Source: Streptomonospora mangrovi
GTDB lineage: Bacteria > Actinomycetota > Actinomycetes > Streptosporangiales > Streptosporangiaceae
Length of the DNA: 64,000 nt
Assembly: GCF_027604915.1 (NCBI RefSeq)
Contig: NZ_JAJAQC010000020.1
Coordinates: 1 to 64,000, forward strand
Direction: 5' to 3'
In this document: positions 55,248 to 64,000 of the stretch, piece by piece
Layout: every line of letters starts with the position of its first letter
How positions within the stretch are numbered: position 1 is the first letter of the stretch
Notes under the pieces: model-generated
Databases searched by the model: none
Told to the model about the DNA's origin: nothing
What the model saw: only the letters and a program-made list of their open reading frames with translations
Position numbers and translations under genes: made by a program

Positions 55248-55949
55248 TCAGGCCGAGGGCGCCTCGACGCGCCGCAGCGCCGCCGCGATCTTGGCCGCCG
55301 CCGCGCCGGGGTCGGCGGCGCGGGTGATCGGGCGCCCGATCACGAGCAGGTCGGCGCCGGCGGCGAGCGCCTCCTCAGGGGTGGCCACCCGCGCCTGGTC
55401 GCCGCGGTCGGCGCCGGCCGGGCGCACGCCCGGGGTGATGAGCATGACGTCGGGCCCCACCTCGGCGCGCAGCGAGGCGACCTCGTGGGGCGAGCACACC
55501 AGCGCCCGCGCGCCCGCCTCGACGGCCAGCACGGCCAGCCGCCGGGCGGCGTCGCCTGCGGGGCCGGCCAGGCCGATCTCGCCCAGCGTGGCGTCGTCCA
55601 GCGAGGTCAGCACGGTCACGGCCGCGATGGTGGTCTGCGGCGCGGCCTCCACCGCCGCGGCGATCATGTCGCGCCCGCCGGCGGCGTGCACGGTCAGGAT
55701 GGAGGGCTTGAGGCGCGCCACGTTGCGCGCGGCGCCGGCGACGGTGGCGGGGATGTCGTGCAGCTTCAGGTCCAAGAAGACCGAGGTCTTGGTGCCGCCG
55801 CGCAGCGTGCCCACCACCTCCGGTCCGTAGCGCAGGTAGAGCTCCAGCCCCACCTTCACCGTGCTCACGTGGGGGGCGACCTCGGACGCCCAGCGAGCGG
55901 CGGTCTCGATGTCGGGTGCGTCGATGGCGACGGCGATGGGCGCGGCCAC
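55248..55949 (-). CDS. pyrF: orotidine 5'-phosphate decarboxylase
   Basis: OMP to UMP. 233 residues, TIM barrel of the shorter (type 1) class. Start AAPIAVAIDAPD, catalytic FLDLKLHDIPATV (about 57-69) with the Lys-x-Asp pair, and the phosphate-binding ITPGVRPAGADRGDQARV (about 171-188). GTG at 55949 with AAAGGAG eight bases ahead. It is the last gene of the pyrimidine cluster but is separated from pyrD by 283 bases containing a hairpin. Confidence 0.96.
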   Translation of the reverse strand: MAAPIAVAIDAPDIETAARWASEVAPHVSTVKVGLELYLRYGPEVVGTLRGGTKTSVFLDLKLHDIPATVAGAARNVARLKPSILTVHAAGGRDMIAAAVEAAPQTTIAAVTVLTSLDDATLGEIGLAGPAGDAARRLAVLAVEAGARALVCSPHEVASLRAEVGPDVMLITPGVRPAGADRGDQARVATPEEALAAGADLLVIGRPITRAADPGAAAAKIAAALRRVEAPSA

Positions 55950-56166
55950 GGTTGGTCTCCTTTGGGGTCACTCGACACGGGCTGGGCGGGCGGACGCCCG
56001 CTCGGGGGACGCGGCTCGGCCCGCGCACGGGCCGGCCCGGTCGGCCGGCGGCCGAGCGGGCTCGGGCACTGTCCGGAGCGGTTCCCCCCGAACGCCCGCT
56101 TCATGCGTCTAAGCGGTGAGACGTCCGCCGGTGCGGCTCAAACGGCCGTAGCGGCGCTTTCCGACC

Positions 56167-56192
56167 CCGGGGGTAGGCGGTACATCCCCCGG
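56167..56192. terminator. hairpin after pyrD
   Basis: CCGGGGG/CCCCCGG arms (56167-56173, 56186-56192) with a 12-base loop about 40 bases downstream of the pyrD stop. It could partly terminate the pyr transcript before pyrF. Confidence 0.4.
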
Positions 56193-56232
56193 CACCGCTG
56201 GCAGCCTACAGGCCGCCTCAACGCATTTCGCG

Positions 56233-57192
56233 TCATCGGCCCAGCACAGCTCCGAGCGGGGCGCCGGCGGGCCGGTGGGCGGCGCCCACGACGTCGGAGA
56301 CGCGGTCGGCGCCGCGCTCCTCCAGCAGTTCCTCCAGCTCCCGCAGGATCCGCACGCACGCCGAGGGATCGGAGAACGTGACGGTTCCCACGCCCACCGC
56401 CGAGGCGCCCGCCGCCAGCAGCTCCAGGGCGTCGGCGCCGGTGCGCACCCCGCCCATGCCGATCAGCGGGACCTCCGGCAGGGCCGCGTGCACCCGGTAG
56501 ACGCTGGCCACCGCGATGGGACGGATGGCCGGCCCCGACAGCCCGCCCACGCCCCCGGCCACCGCCGGGCGCAGCGTGCGGGGGTCCACCGCCATGGCGC
56601 GCACGCTGTTGATCAGCGACAGGCCGTCGGCGCGGGCCTCAACGCACGCCCGCGCCAGCGCCACCAGGTCGGGCACGTCGGCGGCGAGCTTGGCGAAGAC
56701 GGGGATGTCGGAGCGGGTGTGGGAGCGCACCGCGTGCACCACGCGCGCCGCCTCGGCGGGGTCGTCGGCGAAGTCCAGGCCGCCGCCCGCCGGGTTGGGG
56801 CAGGACAGGTTGACCTCGATCATCTCCACGCCCTCGGCCGCCGACAGCCGCCGCGCCAGTTCGGCGTACTCCCCCGCCCCGGCGCCCGCCACCGACGCCA
56901 CGGCCCGCCCGCCGCGCGAGAGCAGCCACGGCAGGTCGCGCTGGAGGAACACCTCCACGCCCGGCCCCTGGAGCCCGATGGCGCTGAGCATGCCGCTGGG
57001 GGTCTCGGCCACGCGGGGGGCCGGGCGCCCGGCGCGCGGCTCCAGCATGACCGACTTGGTGACCACGGCGCCGATGCGGGCGATGTCGAAGAACTGGGCC
57101 AGCTCGCGGCCGGTGCCCGCGCAGCCGGCCGCCGCCATCACGGGGTTGGGCAGTTCGCGGCCCGCCAGCCGGGTGCGCATGTCGGTGGTCAT
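56233..57192 (-). CDS. pyrD: dihydroorotate dehydrogenase, class 1B catalytic subunit
   Basis: Oxidises dihydroorotate to orotate, passing electrons to PyrK. 319 residues, FMN TIM barrel. NPVMAAAGCAGTGREL (16-31), VTKSVMLEPRAGRPAPR (44-60), the active-site EVNLSCPNPAGG (about 124-135, catalytic Cys as in class 1 enzymes), and GMGGVRTGADALELLAAGASAVGVG split near the C-terminus. ATG at 57192 shares its A with the pyrK stop (TGATG) and has GGGAGGCGG ahead, so translation is coupled. Confidence 0.95.
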   Translation of the reverse strand: MTTDMRTRLAGRELPNPVMAAAGCAGTGRELAQFFDIARIGAVVTKSVMLEPRAGRPAPRVAETPSGMLSAIGLQGPGVEVFLQRDLPWLLSRGGRAVASVAGAGAGEYAELARRLSAAEGVEMIEVNLSCPNPAGGGLDFADDPAEAARVVHAVRSHTRSDIPVFAKLAADVPDLVALARACVEARADGLSLINSVRAMAVDPRTLRPAVAGGVGGLSGPAIRPIAVASVYRVHAALPEVPLIGMGGVRTGADALELLAAGASAVGVGTVTFSDPSACVRILRELEELLEERGADRVSDVVGAAHRPAGAPLGAVLGR

Positions 57193-58103
57193 CAGCCCGC
57201 CTCCCGGTCGGCGACCCCGCTTTGGGGGTCGGCGGAGTCCTCGCCGCGCGCCTTCCAGCCGGGCGCGCCCAGCGCGTCGAAGGGGATCGTGCCGACGTCG
57301 TCGAAGCGCACCCGTTCGCCGCGGAAGACCGGGCCGTCCACGCACGCCCGCACCATGCGGGTGATCCCGTCCTCGCCCACCACCGGGATGACGCAGCTCA
57401 TGCAGATCCCGGTGCCGCAGGCCATGGTCTCCTCGACCGCCACCTGCACGGGCACGCCCTGGCGGGCCGCCACCGCGGCCACGGTGCGCAGCATCGGCAT
57501 GGGGCCGCAGGCGTAGACCACGTCGGAGCGGGCGTCGTCCATGGCGCGCTCCAGCGCGTCGGTGACCCGGCCGCGCACCCCGAAGGAGCCGTCGTCGGTG
57601 GTGAAGGTGGTGGTCTCGGCGATGCGGCGGGCGCTGATGGCGCTGAACACCCGGTCGGCCGAGGCGGCGCCGAGCACGAAGTCCACCCGGCAGCCGCGCC
57701 GGCGCAGCGCGTGGGCCAGCGGGAACAGCGGCGCCGCGCCCGAGCCGCCGCCGGCCAGCATGCAGTTGACGGGGTCGCGCGGCAGCGGGAAGGGCCGGCC
57801 CAGCGGACCCACCACGTCCAGCAGGTCGCGCTGGCGCCGCTCGGCCAGCCAGGCGGTGCCCGGGCCGCGCACCGCGAACAGGAACTCCACGGTGCCGCCG
57901 TAGTCGGGCTTGACGTCGTGGATGGCGAAGGGGCGGCGCAGCAGCATGCTCGACTGCTCGCCGCCCACCGCCACCGACAGGAACTGCCCGGAGCGGAACC
58001 GCTCGGCGATCTGGGGGGCGACCACGGTGATGGCGTAGTAGGCGTCGACCCGGCGCACGGTCAGTACGGGGCTCCGCGTCTGCACCGGCCCGTTGTCGCT
58101 CAC
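57192..58103 (-). CDS. pyrK: dihydroorotate dehydrogenase electron-transfer subunit PyrK
   Basis: FAD- and [2Fe-2S]-containing partner of PyrD that reduces NAD. 303 residues. Flavin domain LLRRPFAIHD (about 54-63), NAD-binding LAGGGSGAAPLFPLA (about 115-129) and the cluster ligands Cys in MACGTGICMSCVIP plus a later RACVDGP. The last 25 residues extend beyond the usual end. GTG at 58103; AGGG ahead. Overlaps pyrD by one base. Confidence 0.94.
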   Translation of the reverse strand: MSDNGPVQTRSPVLTVRRVDAYYAITVVAPQIAERFRSGQFLSVAVGGEQSSMLLRRPFAIHDVKPDYGGTVEFLFAVRGPGTAWLAERRQRDLLDVVGPLGRPFPLPRDPVNCMLAGGGSGAAPLFPLAHALRRRGCRVDFVLGAASADRVFSAISARRIAETTTFTTDDGSFGVRGRVTDALERAMDDARSDVVYACGPMPMLRTVAAVAARQGVPVQVAVEETMACGTGICMSCVIPVVGEDGITRMVRACVDGPVFRGERVRFDDVGTIPFDALGAPGWKARGEDSADPQSGVADREAG

Positions 58104-58188
58104 TCGTGCTGCCCTGCCTCGCCTCGCCGCGGTGCGCCGCCGCCTGCCCGGCCCCCGCCCGGTCTGCCCTCCCGCGCCTAGGCGCGGC

Positions 58189-61491
<3,303 letters not shown>

Positions 61492-61509
61492 GTGTGTGGT
61501 CCCCCGGCT

Positions 61510-62697
61510 CTACGACTGCGCGGGCTGGGCCGGGCGGCCCGAGCTCGCGGACGGATCGGACGAGGCGGCCATCAGGTCGCAGAACGCGTCGAACAGCTCG
61601 GCGGCGTCGTGCGGGCCCGCGGCGGCCTCGGGGTGGTACTGGACGCTGAAGGCGGGCCGGTCGAGCAGCCGCAGGCCCTCCACGACGTTGTCGTTGAGGT
61701 CGACGTGGCTGACCTCGGCCCGGCCGTAGGGGGTGTCGAACGGGCCGTCGAGGGGGGCGTCGACCGCGAACCCGTGGTTGTGGCTGGTGATGTGCACCCG
61801 CCGGGTGTGCACGTCGCGCACCGGCTGGTTGACGCCCCGGTGGCCGAAGCGCAGCTTGAAGGTGCCCAGGCCCAGCGCGCGGCCCAGGATCTGGTTACCG
61901 AAGCAGATGCCGAACAGCGGCTTGCGGGCGTCCAGGACGCCGCGCACGGCCGCGACGGCGGTGTCGGCGGTGGCGGGGTCACCGGGGCCGTTGCTGAAGA
62001 AGACGCCGTCGGGGTCCAGGGCCAGGATCTCCTCGGCGGTGGCGGCCGCGGGCAGCACCGTGACCTCGCAGCCGCGCTCGGCCAGCCGCTGGGGGGTCAT
62101 GGCCTTGATGCCGAGGTCGACCGCCGCCACGCGGAACCGGGTGGCCACGCCCTCGGGCGGGCGCACGGTGTAGGGCTCGGTGGTGGTGACCTCGCCGGCG
62201 AGGTCGGCGCCGGCCATGCGGGGGCTGGCCAGGACCCGCTCGCGCAGGCGCTCGGGGTCGGTCGCGGTGGTGCTGATGGCGGCGCGCATGGCCCCGCGGT
62301 CGCGCAGGTGGCGGGTGAGGGCGCGGGTGCCGTCCAGGGCGATGCCCACCACGCCCTGGCGGCGCAGCTCCTCGTCGAGGGTGCGCTTGGCGCGCCAGTT
62401 GGAGGAGACGCGGGCGGGTTCGCGGACCACGTAGCCGGCCACCCAGATGCGGCCCGACTCCGGGTCGTCGTCGTTGACACCGGTGTTGCCGATGTGCGGC
62501 GCGGTCATCACGACGATCTGGCGGTGGTAGGAGGGGTCGGTCAGGGTCTCCTGGTAGCCGGTCATGCCGGTGTTGAAGACGATCTCGCCCAGGGTCTCGC
62601 CGGGCGCGCCGAAGGAGCGGCCCCTGAAGTGCCGGCCGTCCTCCAGGACGAGGATGGCCTCGGCGTGCTCAGGTCCGCCTGCTGCTGTTGAACTCAC
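61510..62697 (-). CDS. carA: carbamoyl-phosphate synthase small subunit
   Basis: Glutamine amidotransferase that feeds ammonia to CarB. 395 residues. N-terminal [25 protein letters not shown] (split, about 26-50), class I GATase Cys in [17 protein letters not shown] (about 257-273), and His/Glu in [14 protein letters not shown]. The GTG start overlaps the pyrC stop by four bases (GTGA) with GGGAAG ahead, implying coupling. A Ser/Pro/Ala tail of about 15 residues ends the protein. Confidence 0.97.
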   Translation of the reverse strand: MSSTAAGGPEHAEAILVLEDGRHFRGRSFGAPGETLGEIVFNTGMTGYQETLTDPSYHRQIVVMTAPHIGNTGVNDDDPESGRIWVAGYVVREPARVSSNWRAKRTLDEELRRQGVVGIALDGTRALTRHLRDRGAMRAAISTTATDPERLRERVLASPRMAGADLAGEVTTTEPYTVRPPEGVATRFRVAAVDLGIKAMTPQRLAERGCEVTVLPAAATAEEILALDPDGVFFSNGPGDPATADTAVAAVRGVLDARKPLFGICFGNQILGRALGLGTFKLRFGHRGVNQPVRDVHTRRVHITSHNHGFAVDAPLDGPFDTPYGRAEVSHVDLNDNVVEGLRLLDRPAFSVQYHPEAAAGPHDAAELFDAFCDLMAASSDPSASSGRPAQPAQS

Positions 62698-63992
62698 TGG
62701 ATCTTCCCATCGAGGACCGTCGGGGTGCCGCGCAGGAACGTGGCGGTGACGCGGCCGGGCAGCCGCATGCCCCGGTAGGGGGTGTTGGCGCTCTTGGAGG
62801 CCAGGGCCGCCGGGTCGACCTCCCAGGCGGTGTCCGCCTCGTACAGGGTAACGTTGGCGGGCTCACCTGGGGCGATCGGGCGGCCGTGCCCGCTGAGGCG
62901 GCCGATGCGGGCGGGCGCCGCCGACATCCGCTCGGCCACGCCGGCCCAGTCGAGCAGGCCGGTGTCGACCATGGTGTGCTGCACGATCGACAGCGCGGTC
63001 TCCAGGCCGAGCATGCCCATGGCGGCCGTGGCCCACTCGGTCTCCTTGGCCTCGGCCGGGTGGGGGGCGTGGTCGGTGGCCACGCAGTCGATGGTGCCGT
63101 CGGCCAGGGCCTCGCGCAGCGCCTGGACGTCCTCGGCGGTGCGCAGGGGCGGGTTGACCTTGTAGATGGGGTCGTAGCTTTCGGCCAGGTCGTCGGTCAG
63201 CAGCAGGTGGTGCGGGGTGACCTCGGCGGTGACGTCGCAGCCCCGGCTCTTGGCCCAGCGCAGGATCTGCACCGAGCCCTTGGTCGAGACGTGGCAGACG
63301 TGCAGGCGCGAGCCGACGTGCTCGGTGAGCAGGCAGTCGCGGGCGATGATCGCCTCCTCGGCGACGGCCGGCCACCCGGCCAGGCCGAGCCGGTCGGAGA
63401 CCACGCCCTCGTTCATCTGCGCGCCCTCGGTGAGCCGGGGGTCCTGGGCGTGCTGGGCGACGACGCCGTCGAACGCCTTGACGTACTCCAGGGCGCGGCG
63501 CATCAGGAGGGGGTCGGAGACGCACATGCCGTCGTCGGAGAACACCCGCACGGCGGCGGCGGACTCGGCCATGGCGCCAAGTTCGGCCAGGCGCTCGCCG
63601 GCCAGGCCCCGGGTGACGGCGCCCACCGGCTGGACGTCGCAGTGGCCGGACTCCCGGCCCAGGCGCCAGACCTGCTCGACCACGCCGGCGGTGTCGGCGA
63701 CGGGGTCGGTGTTGGCCATGGCGTGCACGGCGGTGTAGCCGCCGGCGGCGGCGGCGCGGGCGCCGCTGGCCACGGTCTCGGCGTCCTCGCGGCCGGGTTC
63801 GCGCAGGTGGGTGTGCAGGTCGACCAGGCCGGGCAGGGCGATGAGACCGTCGGCCTCGACGACGCGGGCGTCGGGTGCGCTCAGTCCGGGGCCGACCTCG
63901 GCGATCACGCCGTCGCGGATGAGGATGTCGGCCGGGTCGCGCCCGGTGAGGCGGGCGCCGCGGATGAGGTGGGCGGCGCTGCTGTGGGTCAT
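62694..63992 (-). CDS. pyrC: dihydroorotase
   Basis: Cyclises carbamoyl aspartate to dihydroorotate. 432 residues, class I (long) dihydroorotase of the amidohydrolase fold. Metal ligands: HTHLREPG (about 60-67), the later HAQDPRL and [12 protein letters not shown] His residues, and ATDHAPH (catalytic Asp). The ATG at 63992 is eight bases from the window edge, so its ribosome site cannot be judged fully. pyrB, and possibly a pyrR attenuator, are expected to the right. Confidence 0.97.
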   Translation of the reverse strand: MTHSSAAHLIRGARLTGRDPADILIRDGVIAEVGPGLSAPDARVVEADGLIALPGLVDLHTHLREPGREDAETVASGARAAAAGGYTAVHAMANTDPVADTAGVVEQVWRLGRESGHCDVQPVGAVTRGLAGERLAELGAMAESAAAVRVFSDDGMCVSDPLLMRRALEYVKAFDGVVAQHAQDPRLTEGAQMNEGVVSDRLGLAGWPAVAEEAIIARDCLLTEHVGSRLHVCHVSTKGSVQILRWAKSRGCDVTAEVTPHHLLLTDDLAESYDPIYKVNPPLRTAEDVQALREALADGTIDCVATDHAPHPAEAKETEWATAAMGMLGLETALSIVQHTMVDTGLLDWAGVAERMSAAPARIGRLSGHGRPIAPGEPANVTLYEADTAWEVDPAALASKSANTPYRGMRLPGRVTATFLRGTPTVLDGKIQ

Positions 63993-64000
63993 CTCGTACT

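Noticed and set aside
54877-55830. 317-codon plus-strand frame across the mihF-pyrF gap and pyrF
   Set aside because: Runs antisense through pyrF and encodes Arg/Ser/Ala-rich sequence with no family resemblance.

Overview
The window is a very GC-rich (about 70-75 % G+C by eye), densely packed piece of an actinobacterial chromosome. Several markers point to an actinomycete: an mIHF gene, an actinobacterial-type PriA without a recognisable Walker A motif, a PF04672-type methyltransferase, a SAM-IV riboswitch, many GTG starts, and the order mraZ-rsmH-ftsL and mihF-gmk-rpoZ-coaBC-metK. The whole fits the Nocardiopsis/Streptomonospora/Thermobifida group best, but the genus is inference. Almost everything is core metabolism; no prophage, IS element, CRISPR array, rRNA or complete tRNA was found.

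Layout. 0-2 kb: start of the division/cell-wall cluster on the minus strand (ftsL fragment, rsmH, mraZ), with a four-repeat MraZ operator over the mraZ promoter. 2.3-7.1 kb: divergent moxR-DUF58-transglutaminase operon ending in a perfect 18-bp hairpin. 7.2-10.3 kb: DUF3040, DNA polymerase IV and a methyltransferase. 10.4-14.6 kb: aroC-aroK-aroB, then efp-nusB, all minus strand. 14.9-17.2 kb: DedA protein overlapping tail-to-tail with a prepilin peptidase, then SseB. 17.4-22.4 kb: YceI, DUF2470, a large membrane-anchored Ser/Thr kinase and an aldose epimerase. 22.5-24.5 kb: MocA-like NTP transferase and XdhC without any molybdo-enzyme. 24.8-30.0 kb: FMN riboswitch, ribE, ribBA, ribH, a PH-domain protein and two paralogous membrane proteins. 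30-34.6 kb: PAP2 phosphatase, rpe, rsmB, fmt.

34.7-49.8 kb is the most variable part. priA points away from fmt and is followed by about 12 kb of accessory genes bordered by two unrelated-looking Uma2 nuclease-fold genes. This segment holds a SAM-IV riboswitch with a cysteine-desulfurase-like enzyme, a methyltransferase and a DinB-fold protein; a DUF3870/CoA-transferase/glutaryl-CoA dehydrogenase group; a deazaflavin oxidoreductase; a DUF418 protein; and an oxalate/formate-type MFS carrier. 49.9-55 kb returns to core genes (metK, coaBC, rpoZ, gmk, mihF). 55.2-64 kb is the pyrimidine cluster pyrC-carA-carB-pyrK-pyrD-pyrF, read leftwards with overlapping or tightly spaced genes.

Themes: two metabolite riboswitches (FMN, SAM) and one autoregulated operator give the clearest regulation. 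The best candidates for something not yet described are the SAM-IV-controlled sulfur gene set, the kinase with an unassigned C-terminal half, and the DUF3870-linked glutarate-type operon.
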